From contig JAEZZT010000050.1 in assembly GCA_023418435.1 (NCBI GenBank), positions 1 through 15,725 on the forward strand: 15,725 nucleotides of DNA, read 5' to 3'. Origin of the DNA: Bacillota bacterium (GTDB lineage Bacteria > Bacillota > Negativicutes > Veillonellales > Negativicoccaceae). Positions 1 through 6,936 of the stretch are shown one piece after another; the first letter of the stretch is position 1; each line of letters opens with the position of its first letter. Below the pieces are notes generated by a model. The model ran no database searches and was not told where the DNA came from. It saw only the letters and a list, made by a program, of their open reading frames with translations. Made by a program: the position numbers and the translations under genes.

Positions 1-1760
1 GAGCTGTTCTGTTCCGTATAGTAACGTTGGAAATCATAGTATGTCTGCAATTGTTCGGCAGCCGATACATCGTACTTCGTCCGCGAAACCGGGGAATAAC
101 AGGGGAAGTCGATGACTTTCGTACGCACATTGGGTTCCGTTTGTCCTACTTCCGGATGCACGCTCCACCCCAGCGCCTCCGCAGTCTTGGCCAATGGGTC
201 GGACGCATTCACGCGAATCCGGCGAATGAAATACTCCGAATGAGAGTAATGCAATCCCGGGCTCACGCCGCCTGCGACCAAGGACAGCGTCCCTTCCGGC
301 TTGACGGCCGTCACTAAGAGCGGGCTGTTGCCGCCTATTTCCGCCGCATATGCTTCTGCCGCTTCGCGAATCGCCTGATGCAAATCTTTCATCAATTCAA
401 TCTGTTGCTCACGGTTGTAGCCCAAGGCCGACATCGCATCTTGCCAGCCCGTCATGGAGCATCCCAACAGACGATCTCGCTGATGCGATTCGTTCCAACG
501 ATGCAATTCCAAATCGATACAGGTCATGCGATAGCAAGCTCTTGCGCTGAGTCGCTCCGCCGCCAATAAGGCCTCCCGATCCAATTGACTATCGCGCACA
601 AAGGCCAGAATATTGACCGTCGTTAAATTACAAACGGAGTTGCGCGGCAAGAGAATCTCAAAACAGGGATTCAAGCCCTCGAAGTCCGCACGGCGTCGCT
701 TCCCTTCCGCCGCATTGACAAATCCCGGTTCACCTGTATAGCGCAAAGTTTTGAAAATATCCTGCAAGCGTTCGAAAGAGGGTTTCTCCTCGAAAAAGAT
801 ACTATTATTGCTCATAAAGCGATGGAATTTATCCGGTGTCAAATTGGACTTGGCCTCAATCGTTTCTTGGTCGTCCGGGGAAATAATCGCCGTTTCAGCA
901 GTTCTTCTCACACCGCCGACCACGACATTTTCACCGATGATATTGCAAATATCCAGAACATGGATCGGTCGCAACTTGCCATTTTCGGGTGCCGGCGCAA
1001 AATCCTCCGTAGTCAGCACGCGATGAATCTTCTCAAACATCGTGGCCAGCGACTCATATCCGGAGGCGGTACCGCCGAAAGTCACCAATCGTTCTCCCTT
1101 GGGCCGTACGCCATTGTAATTCATGCGAATTCGCTTGATATTGCGGTAATCATGGCGAGTATGAATATCCAAGTAAAACTGTAGCGCCTGTACCCATCCT
1201 TCCTTGGAGTCGCCGACTACAATGGTCGCAATATCGTCCGTACGGAAAATAAGCGAGGTCGGATCCACTCGTTCCGTCGAAGGCAACGGCTCGAAAGGTA
1301 TATTTTCCAATTGCACATCCGAACGGAACTTCGGCAATTTCGCCACGTCGCGTTTCAAGATACGGAAGCCGACGCCGGTCCCTACCATCAACAAGTAAAA
1401 CAAATCCGAAAAGGCATGGATATTGTCCATGACCGTGAACGCACAATTGAAATTGGCGCAGACGAGACGCTCGGAGGCATCCGAACCGCCGATCCACATG
1501 CTCCGGCCGGAAATGAACTGCCGCAAATTGAACACATTGTCAAACAAGGCTTCGGCATCCGCTTCCGTCTCCGCCGCCAACAGGCAGTTGTACGTCACCG
1601 CTCTTTCTACGGTTTCGCGCCAAGTTTCGCGACGTCCTTCTTCCTCCAACCAGCGAGAATACGTTCTGTAATAGACAAATTTGGCCAATTGGGTCATATG
1701 TTCCGGAAAATGCGGGTATTGTTCGATAAATTCCGGTCTAAATCCTGTAAAAGTACTCAT
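1..1760 (-). CDS. nrdJ: Adenosylcobalamin-dependent ribonucleoside-triphosphate reductase (class II), 3' end outside window
   Basis: Reduces ribonucleoside triphosphates to dNTPs in the cytoplasm, using adenosylcobalamin to create a thiyl radical. The frame is open for 586 codons and leaves the window before its stop; the monomeric Lactobacillus leichmannii-type family is about 740 residues, so roughly the last fifth, including the C-terminal redox cysteines, is not visible. Visible signs: the N-terminal stretch with SGRSMWIGG (about 84-92), CANFNCAF with the candidate reducible cysteine near 106, and the active-site loop NPCFEILLPRNSVCNL, with C366, E368 and C377 spaced exactly as C408/E410/C419 of the L. 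leichmannii enzyme. The family usually has G where F367 stands. Start is the ATG at 1760, preceded by GAAAGGAAG. It is transcribed away from the esterase gene. I saw no B12 riboswitch in the 160-base leader region. Class assignment is firm; monomeric type is inferred from the N-terminal layout. Confidence 0.93.
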   Translation of the reverse strand, partial: MSTFTGFRPEFIEQYPHFPEHMTQLAKFVYYRTYSRWLEEEGRRETWRETVERAVTYNCLLAAETEADAEALFDNVFNLRQFISGRSMWIGGSDASERLVCANFNCAFTVMDNIHAFSDLFYLLMVGTGVGFRILKRDVAKLPKFRSDVQLENIPFEPLPSTERVDPTSLIFRTDDIATIVVGDSKEGWVQALQFYLDIHTRHDYRNIKRIRMNYNGVRPKGERLVTFGGTASGYESLATMFEKIHRVLTTEDFAPAPENGKLRPIHVLDICNIIGENVVVGGVRRTAETAIISPDDQETIEAKSNLTPDKFHRFMSNNSIFFEEKPSFERLQDIFKTLRYTGEPGFVNAAEGKRRRADFEGLNPCFEILLPRNSVCNLTTVNILAFVRDSQLDREALLAAERLSARACYRMTCIDLELHRWNESHQRDRLLGCSMTGWQDAMSALGYNREQQIELMKDLHQAIREAAEAYAAEIGGNSPLLVTAVKPEGTLSLVAGGVSPGLHYSHSEYFIRRIRVNASDPLAKTAEALGWSVHPEVGQTEPNVRTKVIDFPCYSPVSRTKYDVSAAEQLQTYYDFQRYYTEQNS

Positions 1761-1796
1761 ATATATCTTCCTTTCTGAATTTCTAGTAGTACCTAT

Positions 1797-1824
1797 ATTG
1801 TATCACTTTTACTCCGACATACAA
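1797..1824 (-). promoter_or_regulatory. Probable promoter of the ribonucleotide reductase gene
   Basis: On the minus strand a -10 box TACAAT (1797-1802) is preceded by TGA, giving an extended -10, and lies 16 bases from a weak -35 box TTGTAT (1819-1824). It would give a leader of about 30 bases before the ATG at 1760. Seen by eye only. Confidence 0.45.
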
Positions 1825-1919
1825 TATATAGTATATTGCTTTTTCAGCATACCTATTTTTCATCTGCTCGATTTGGTAAAAAGAAAAATGGCGAGTACAA
1901 TACAATAAGGAGGCTGAAA

Positions 1920-2633
1920 ATGAATATACAAGAAGATATTTTTTCTCGTGAAGATATAAAAGTACATTGCGTCAGACCGGAAAATCCTCGCGGTCTCATG
2001 ATTTGGTATCACGGCTGGAGCTCGCGAGCCGACGGCCAATTATCGCGAGCGCGCGTGTATGCCCACGCCGGTTGGGAAGTATTGGTTCCGGAAATGATTC
2101 ATCACGATAGTCGCGGACAAGTCGATTACGAAGCGCCGGCATCGTACCCATATTTTTGGCAGACCATTTTGCAAAACATCCGGGAAACGGCTCATTGGAT
2201 CGATTATGCGCGCAAACAGGGCTACACTCACATCGTTGCCAACGGACATTCCATGGGTGGGTATACGGCGCTTGGCGTGGCGGCGCACTACCCTGAAATC
2301 TCCGCTGCCGTGGCCATGAACGGCTCCGGGCATTGGCCCCTGAGTCATTTGTTCATGGAGGCTCGCTTTGCGATGCGCTACCGCTTGGAAGATCAACTCT
2401 GGCTGGAAATGAACGACTACTCGCCGCACCATGCCGCACAACTTCCACCTTTACTGTTGCTTCATGGCGAAATCGACCCCACCGTCGATCCGCGCGCCGA
2501 TCAACAATTTGCCGCTATTGCACAAAGCAAGGGCGTACCTGTCGTATATGAAAGCACCCCCTTGTTGGGACACTACGTCACCACGAAGATGCTGGACCGT
2601 AGCATCGAGTGGCTAACGGAAGTAGTGGAGTAA
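1920..2633 (+). CDS. YjfP-like alpha/beta hydrolase (esterase)
   Basis: A 237-residue cytoplasmic serine hydrolase of the alpha/beta fold, closest in my recollection to Escherichia coli YjfP, a carboxylesterase of unknown natural substrate. Visible landmarks are the oxyanion strand IWYHGWSS (28-35), the nucleophile elbow GHSMGG with S111, the acid region LHGEIDPTVD with D186 or D190, and the catalytic histidine in LLGHYV (H218). The segment YPYFWQTILQN followed by ALGVAAHYPEISAAVAMNGSG resembles the same part of YjfP. I chose the ATG at 1920 because AAGGAGG (1907-1913) lies just before it; the frame is open further up to a TTG near 1836, but the extra residues have no family match. Two overlapping TACAAT boxes (1896-1906), the first 17 bases after TTGGTA (1873-1878), could be its promoter but would start the message inside the ribosome site. 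The ClbS-like gene follows 80 bases later. Confidence 0.88.
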   Translation: MNIQEDIFSREDIKVHCVRPENPRGLMIWYHGWSSRADGQLSRARVYAHAGWEVLVPEMIHHDSRGQVDYEAPASYPYFWQTILQNIRETAHWIDYARKQGYTHIVANGHSMGGYTALGVAAHYPEISAAVAMNGSGHWPLSHLFMEARFAMRYRLEDQLWLEMNDYSPHHAAQLPPLLLLHGEIDPTVDPRADQQFAAIAQSKGVPVVYESTPLLGHYVTTKMLDRSIEWLTEVVE

Positions 2634-2713
2634 ATGGATCGCTTAGGCGACACTCCTGATTGCTCGAATAAGCCGAAAACATCGAATAAGAAATAATTCC
2701 CCAGGTGAAACAA

Positions 2714-3232
2714 ATGCGAAAATACTCCACCAAAGAAGAGCTAAAGGCCGAAATCCGGCGAACCTTTGAAAAATATATTGCAGAATTTGATAGTATTCCG
2801 GAACTTTTAAAAGACAAGCGCATTGAAGCAGTAGATAGAACTCCGGCGGAAAACCTTGCTTATCAACTGGGTTGGACCACCCTCCTCCTACAATGGGAGG
2901 AAGACGAGAGAAAGGGTCTTCCCGTCAGCACGCCGTCGAAAGACTTCCGATGGAATCAGTTAGGAGAGTTGTACCAATGTTTCACCGATACGTACGCTCA
3001 CTTTCCACTCAGCATCCTAAAAACGAAACTGCGAAAAAATGTCGACGCCATCTGTGCCATGATCGATGCCTGCAGTGAAGAAGACCTCTTTCACCCGCAT
3101 AGAAGAAAATGGGCGGATGAAGCTACTAAAACCGCCACCTGGGAAATGTACAAATTTATCCATGTGAATACGGTGGCTCCCTTCGGCACCTTCCGCACAA
3201 AAATCAGGAAGTGGAAAAAACTCGCACTGTGA
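2714..3232 (+). CDS. ClbS/DfsB family four-helix bundle protein (DUF1706)
   Basis: A 172-residue soluble, helix-rich protein of the DUF1706 family. Diagnostic stretches are the opening YSTKEELKAEIRRTFEKYIA, the IPELLKD turn, LAYQLGWTTLLLQWEEDERKG, then FRWNQLGELYQCF, and a C-terminal MYKFIHVNTVAPFGTFRTKIRKW that mirrors the ...INTSSPYANARGRLRKW end of ClbS. ClbS protects colibactin producers by hydrolysing the cyclopropane warhead; DfsB is its damage-linked relative. Most family members, probably including this one, have no colibactin cluster nearby, so the real substrate is unknown. The ATG at 2714 is preferred because AGGTGA (2703-2708) makes a ribosome site six bases upstream; a GTG at 2705 would use that same sequence as codons. 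It is probably co-transcribed with the esterase gene and is followed at once by a strong terminator. Confidence 0.87.
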   Translation: MRKYSTKEELKAEIRRTFEKYIAEFDSIPELLKDKRIEAVDRTPAENLAYQLGWTTLLLQWEEDERKGLPVSTPSKDFRWNQLGELYQCFTDTYAHFPLSILKTKLRKNVDAICAMIDACSEEDLFHPHRRKWADEATKTATWEMYKFIHVNTVAPFGTFRTKIRKWKKLAL

Positions 3233-3249
3233 TCGATTAATAAGAAGAC

Positions 3250-3277
3250 AAAACTCCGGCTCTAGCGCCGGAGTTTT
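3250..3277 (+). terminator. Rho-independent terminator after the ClbS-like gene
   Basis: A perfect 11-bp stem, AAAACTCCGGC pairing with GCCGGAGTTTT, closes on the six-base loop TCTAGC. It lies 17 bases after the stop codon at 3232. The A-run on the 5' arm would let it work in both directions. It marks the right edge of the ordinary chromosomal block before the AT-rich island. Confidence 0.9.
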
Positions 3278-3875
3278 GATGTTCACACTCTTCGTTTAAG
3301 GAAAATCATACAAACAGAAACCCCTCCGATTGAAATTATTATAATCATCTGCATTGTAAATAATAAATAAATCTTTATACAATCTAAAGAATATGATAGA
3401 ATACAGTAAAATCCTTTGTTTATATAACATTAAAATCTGTAAGTTTGTCAAACATGTGTTACAGTCGAACGGATAAAACTCGATAACACTTCTTGGAGAG
3501 TTTTCCAATTCAAAGGACTCATAGGAAATTGGGTGTAGCATCTGTAATTGTACCTAGTGAGCTGTGTGCTGAAGTCCTCTAAGGAATAAATTTTCGACTC
3601 GCATAGAACCTTTCATTATCTTTGCGGTGTCTTTTTTGGTAAATGGACTGTAAATATGTATTTTATATTTATTCTGAATGAAATAGATGTCCTTCCGACC
3701 AATGTTGCTACATTTTTACAAGCCTATGAATGACTTTATAAAACAACCGATTGTTCATATAAAACTATAAAAAAATGGGAAGACTTACGTTTCTATTGCC
3801 TCAAAATATATGCACTTAGCCTTAGCATAGAGTTTAACAAAAACAGAATTTTATTTATTTAAATAGGAGGTTACT
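3278..3875. other. AT-rich gene-poor stretch at the start of the decayed island
   Basis: About 600 bases with no convincing gene, visibly richer in A and T than the flanking chromosome. An 81-codon minus-strand open frame (3296-3541) has no good ribosome site and no recognisable motif. The only coding-like segment is the minus-strand fragment at 3554-3715, described separately. A clear ribosome site, AGGAGG at 3865-3870, begins the next remnant. I see no RNA gene here. Confidence 0.6.
3554..3715 (-). pseudogene. Possible C-terminal remnant of an unidentified protein
   Basis: A minus-strand frame of 53 codons bounded by stops, without a start codon or ribosome site at its head. It reads NIGRKDIYFIQNKYKIHIY, then PFTKKDTAKIMK and NLFLRGLQHTAH. 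The PFTKKD-A-x-x-M pattern followed by a leucine-rich helix looks like a winged-helix-like C-terminal segment (aromatic strand, then PFTKKDLA-type helix), but I cannot name the family. Composition and the missing 5' part fit a fragment left by decay. It may still be chance. Confidence 0.3.
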
Positions 3876-4033
3876 ATGACGAAAGAGGAAAAACATGGAG
3901 TCCAAATTTTTTAAAGTACATAGATTATATTGTTAAGAACATAAATTACAAAGGGCTTGCGATCAAGAAGAGACAAGATGGTTCGTATGCTTGGACAGCC
4001 ACTGAAAAGTCAACAGTAATGTTCGTATTCTGA
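3876..4033 (+). pseudogene. Frameshifted and truncated gene remnant with intact ribosome site
   Basis: AGGAGG (3865-3870) stands five bases before an ATG at 3876, a textbook initiation site. The frame gives MTKEEKHGVQIF and stops at TAA (3912-3914) just after a run of six T. Adding one T to that run would join it to the next frame, which continues as KYIDYIVKNINYKGLAIKKR and DGSYAWTATEKSTV before TGA at 4031-4033. The joined product would be about 52 residues and reads like the N-terminus of a larger protein. I do not recognise it; neighbourhood with an excisionase-type HTH gene would fit a lost restriction or phage-defence gene, but that is only a guess. The part beyond about 4015 appears deleted. 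Confidence 0.55.
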
Positions 4034-4092
4034 AAGTGTTGAAATTCCACCGTGTATTTGTTATCTAGAATCATAAAGTTACTAACTCATCT

Positions 4093-4284
4093 TTAGTCTA
4101 TTGCGCTCTCTCCACTCTTTATCCACACTTCAAGTTCAGACTTTTTAAATTTCCAAAGCTTTCCAATCTTATGAGCCGGTATCCCGGTATCCTTCTTTAT
4201 CCAATTCCTGATAGTATCTTTATTAACGCTAAGATGTTCTGCAGCTTCGTCAAGATTAATCCATTTTTCTTCATATTCAACCAT
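4093..4284 (-). CDS. Excisionase-type (HTH_17, MerR-like) small DNA-binding protein
   Basis: A complete 63-residue protein made almost entirely of one winged helix-turn-helix. WINLDEAAEHLSVNKDTIRN (about 8-27) is the helix-turn-helix, and GIPAHKIGKLWKFKKSELEVW (about 34-54, wing followed by the last helix) is the hallmark of the excisionase/HTH_17 family. GGGAGGT sits just before the ATG at 4284. Proteins of this size and type act as recombination directionality factors or as small regulators beside restriction-modification and other defence genes. It is the only apparently intact gene in an otherwise decayed stretch. A promoter with a 17-base spacer and an adjacent 10-bp direct repeat lie upstream, so autoregulation is plausible. 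Its original partner genes cannot be identified: downstream on its strand there is no further gene before the facing remnant at 3876-4033. Confidence 0.82.
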   Translation of the reverse strand: MVEYEEKWINLDEAAEHLSVNKDTIRNWIKKDTGIPAHKIGKLWKFKKSELEVWIKSGESAID

Positions 4285-4318
4285 TAGTAATACCTCCCTC
4301 GCTATTTGCTATGCACAT

Positions 4319-4347
4319 ATATTACCACAACTAATCCTTTTAATCAA
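4319..4347 (-). promoter_or_regulatory. Probable promoter of the HTH gene
   Basis: On the minus strand TTGATT (-35, 4342-4347) and TAATAT (-10, 4319-4324) are separated by exactly 17 bases and point at the HTH start 35 bases downstream. The 10-bp direct repeats begin two bases behind the -35 box. Confidence 0.5.
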
Positions 4348-4348
4348 T

Positions 4349-4384
4349 TTTTATATGATTTTATATGATTTTATATGATTTTAT
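4349..4384. repeat. Three perfect 10-bp direct repeats next to the HTH promoter
   Basis: The unit TTATATGATT occurs three times head to tail at 4351, 4361 and 4371, with a partial fourth copy ending at 4384. The period equals one helical turn, so each copy faces the same side of the helix, directly behind the -35 box of the HTH gene. It could be an operator for the HTH protein, an UP-like AT element, or a slippage product. Confidence 0.8.
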
Positions 4385-4480
4385 CAAAGTTATCAATCTA
4401 ACATTTTCTTGATTTTTAATCAATATCTCGCACACCAAAATTGATTAGTAATGATCTAATTTTCTCGGATTCATGCTTCA

Positions 4481-5380
4481 TTACTTAATCTCTTTTATCA
4501 GACTTGAAATTCTCAGACTTGAAATTTCGTTTAATAGTCCCACTGATGGTTTGTACGGTGAAGTCCTCACATTAACTTCATTTTTATTATGCCAATAAAC
4601 CTTAATGGCTTTATCGTCATAAACCATTATCTTGTCCATGACTAAAGTCAAGTCATCGGCATCAGATAACAAATTCCAATGGTTCATATCAAGAAAAAGC
4701 TGTATATAATCTTTTACTTGTTCCAACTGTTCTTGATTCCTTATTTTCTTTTTTACAGTTTTGCTCAAACTATCACCAATACCACCTCTTCTGTGGTAAC
4801 ACGTAATAAAATGTATAACAGAGAGCCTTCTATTGTAGATATTGACTTTTATGCATTTATCCTTTACAAAATGGGCGCGACAATGTCGGACTATATAATG
4901 GTAAGAAGCTGAATGCCTTGCCCTTAATCTAAAATTTCTGCCCCACTCAGCACATATCATTTTGCTGCTGAAAGAGTAAATTCCGCTGTAACTAGACTCA
5001 CTTATTCTTGCTAGTTATTAAATCAAGACTTTAATTTAATTAAATAACCGTGATTATATAGTAGCTCGTGCTTATTCTCAACATAGTAATTTGGTAATTC
5101 CCCCTCATTCTTCTTGACTTTTTTAAAAAAATCCTCATTAAACTGCTTTTAGAGAAGCATATCATCCTTATACTTTTCGTTTTCAAGCATTCTTCGATTT
5201 GTCGATGCATCACTTTGCACTCCCCCTGACGACGAATAACTAGCTTTAGACAAAAACCAGTTATCATATGAGGCGTTAAGCCTTACAGATGCATTCAAGA
5301 AAATCCCATATACGATTGGTGCCCACTCCCTATTAACAACAGCTTCAACCTTCTCATCATCTCCATCCCTAAAAAGAAAA
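4481..5380 (-). pseudogene. Decayed large serine recombinase (resolvase/integrase family), N-terminus lost
   Basis: Two minus-strand frames together spell the middle and end of a large serine recombinase. The first (about 5375-5025) contains the Recombinase-domain signatures STNRRMLENEKYKDDMLL and NEGELPNYYVENKHE; the expected Gln codon between them is an in-frame TAA (5149-5151), as by CAA to TAA. The reading then shifts between about 5065 and 5014. The second frame (5014-4481) carries YSGIYSFSSKMICAEWG and a zinc-ribbon-like HCRAHFVKDKC, followed by a coiled-coil segment and the typical end VMDKIMVYDDKAIKVYW. One zinc-ligand cysteine is replaced by Trp (CAEW instead of CxxC). The N-terminal catalytic domain with its serine is absent: homology stops against the permease terminator at about 5378. 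Three independent lesions mean it is not functional. Family by motif recognition; exact member unknown. Confidence 0.82.
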
Positions 5381-5408
5381 CAATCAAGCCGTGTGGACTT
5401 GATTGTTT
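5371..5408 (-). terminator. Terminator of the APC permease gene
   Basis: Read on the minus strand, AAACAATCAAG and CTTGATTGTTT form a perfect 11-bp stem (5378-5388 with 5398-5408) around a nine-base loop, followed by TTTTCTTTTT. It lies 16 bases beyond the permease stop codon and is also the point where the serine recombinase remnant begins. Confidence 0.9.
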
Positions 5409-5423
5409 AATAGGCAGTGTATT

Positions 5424-6848
5424 TTATTCTTTATGTTGCAGTTCCGCTTGTTGTTCTTGATATGCGCGGCTACCCGGTTGCAACGCACTGTGGCGATGTC
5501 CATAACCGAAGTAAATGATCAAACCGATAACCAACCAAGCTGCAAAGAGTTCAAATGTATGCGTAGAAAGGTTGGCAAAGATATACACGCAGAAAACAAA
5601 ACCGAGCACGGCCATCGGGTACAACGCCGGGCATTTGAACGGACGATGCAATTCCGGATGACGTCTCCGCAAGATTACTACCCCAACCAAGGAGCAAATA
5701 AAGGCAAACAATGTACCGGCAGAGGTCATTTCAGCGACAATATTGATCGGTGTCAATCCCGCCATAATCGAAACCAATGCGCCGACGATCAAAGTTACTT
5801 CTACCGGCGTACGGTATTTCGGATGCACTTTCGAGAAGAAGGCCGGCAACAAGCCGTCACGGCTCATCGCAAAGAATGCACGACTTTGTGCGTACAAGAA
5901 CACCAGGATAACGGTGGACAAACCGCACAGAGCACCCGTTCCGACCAAGGCCGAACCGAAGGAGTAGCCCAATTGACGCAATACATAAGCCACCGGTTCC
6001 GCGTTGTTCAATTCGGTGTAAGGAACTACGCCGGTCAAGGTCGCACTGACTGAAATGTAGAGCAATGTACAAATCGCCAAGGAGGCGATAATTCCGATCG
6101 GCATGTCGCGATTCGGATTTTTCGTTTCTTCTGCAGCTGTCGCGATGCAGTCAAAGCCGATATACGAGAAGAAAATGATCGCAGTACCGGCAGATACCCC
6201 ATGCCAACCGAAGGGCAAGACCGGAGTCCAGTTAGCCGGATCAATGCTGGGCGCAGCCAAGAACAAGAAAATGAAAATGGCCGCTACTTTGACGAATACG
6301 AGAATCTTGTTGACACGAGCGGATTCTTTCACGCCACGTACCAGCAAGAAGGTGATGATCCAAATAATCGCCATGGCCGGCAAATTGATGATACCGCCCT
6401 CCATGGGACCTGCCGTAAGTGCATGTGGCAATTCGTATCCCGCCGATTTCAGCAACCCATGCAAGTATGCGGACCAACCTACCGCTACGGTGGCGGAGCC
6501 GACGGAGTATTCCAAAATCAACCCCCAACCGACTACCCAGGCTACCAACTCACCCAAAGTGGAGTAGGTGTACGTATAGCCACTGCCTGCGACCGGCAAA
6601 GCGGCTGCCAATTCCGAATAGGCCATCGCCACGAATGCACAAGTAATACCTGCCAAAATAAAGCTGAGCATTACCCCAGGTCCGGCATACTCTGCAGCAA
6701 CTACCCCCGTCAGTACGAAAATCCCCGTACCGATGATAATCCCCAAACCGAGCAAGGTAATATCCATGGCACTCAATGTTTTTCGTAATGTACTGTGCGA
6801 CATGTCATTTTGATATGCCGCCAATGATTTTGTCCGTAATAATTGCAT
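5424..6848 (-). CDS. APC-superfamily amino acid permease (cationic amino acid transporter family, YfnA-like)
   Basis: A 474-residue integral membrane protein with about 12 hydrophobic segments, of the APC superfamily and CAT subgroup (Bacillus YfnA-like); it would import amino acids across the cytoplasmic membrane. The first helix carries the substrate-site motif GLGIIIGTGIFVLTG (about 34-48). Other family marks are AGPGVMLSFILAGITCAFVA, PVAGSGYTYTY, FFSYIGFDCIATAAEETKNP and the loop FFAMSRDGLLPAFFSKVHPK. The C-terminus is hydrophilic (HRHSALQPGSRAYQEQ...). Length is normal. ATG at 6848 is preceded by AGAGGG. The gene is monocistronic with its own terminator, and it diverges from lepB across a 228-base region with operator-like inverted repeats. 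Substrate cannot be read from sequence; arginine, lysine or branched-chain amino acids are all possible. Long antisense open frames across it are shadows. Confidence 0.93.
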   Translation of the reverse strand: MQLLRTKSLAAYQNDMSHSTLRKTLSAMDITLLGLGIIIGTGIFVLTGVVAAEYAGPGVMLSFILAGITCAFVAMAYSELAAALPVAGSGYTYTYSTLGELVAWVVGWGLILEYSVGSATVAVGWSAYLHGLLKSAGYELPHALTAGPMEGGIINLPAMAIIWIITFLLVRGVKESARVNKILVFVKVAAIFIFLFLAAPSIDPANWTPVLPFGWHGVSAGTAIIFFSYIGFDCIATAAEETKNPNRDMPIGIIASLAICTLLYISVSATLTGVVPYTELNNAEPVAYVLRQLGYSFGSALVGTGALCGLSTVILVFLYAQSRAFFAMSRDGLLPAFFSKVHPKYRTPVEVTLIVGALVSIMAGLTPINIVAEMTSAGTLFAFICSLVGVVILRRRHPELHRPFKCPALYPMAVLGFVFCVYIFANLSTHTFELFAAWLVIGLIIYFGYGHRHSALQPGSRAYQEQQAELQHKE

Positions 6849-6881
6849 GACATCCCTCTTTCCTAAAATGATTACTTTTCT

Positions 6882-6890
6882 ATAATATCA
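6882..6890 (-). promoter_or_regulatory. Probable extended -10 promoter of the permease gene
   Basis: On the minus strand TGATATTAT forms an extended -10 element 33 bases before the ATG. The -35 region (about 6905-6910, GATGTT) is poor, as is usual when an extended -10 is present. Confidence 0.45.
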
Positions 6891-6936
6891 CAAAGAGTTT
6901 ACTAAACATCGAAAATAAGCGCTTGTATACATAATT

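Noticed and set aside
822..1778. Plus-strand frames of 120 and 155 codons within the reductase gene
   Set aside because: Antisense to a well-supported reductase frame that is open throughout; no initiation signals.
1836..1919. N-terminal extension of the esterase from a TTG
   Set aside because: The ATG at 1920 has AAGGAGG at the right distance; the extension would contain that site and has no family similarity.
1761..1919. Search for a B12 riboswitch ahead of the reductase, and likewise ahead of the WYL-cobO operon (11246-11450)
   Set aside because: No B12-box-like sequence or room for the large conserved fold was seen in either leader.
3296..3541. 81-codon minus-strand open frame in the AT-rich region
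   Set aside because: No good ribosome site, no motif, low-complexity F/I/Y/N content as expected from AT-rich DNA.
4418..4481. 21-codon minus-strand frame beginning in a TAATG overlap with the recombinase remnant
   Set aside because: Start placement is suggestive of coupling, but the peptide (MKHESEKIRSLLINFGVRDID) is very short, its host gene is dead and no family is recognisable; kept only as a note.
4481..4960. The 159-codon minus-strand frame taken as a complete gene
   Set aside because: Its ATG is an internal Met of the recombinase motif (FSSKMICAE), with homology continuing upstream; it is a pseudogene piece.
3250..5408. Search for direct repeats (attachment sites) flanking the island at its two bounding terminators
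   Set aside because: The sequences around 3230-3290 and 5370-5420 share no repeat longer than a few bases, so no attachment site can be claimed.
5403..6788. Long plus-strand open frames (up to 216 codons) opposite the permease gene
   Set aside because: They lie fully antisense to a clear 12-helix permease, lack ribosome sites, and their composition (many R, Q, N) is that of a reverse reading of hydrophobic codons.
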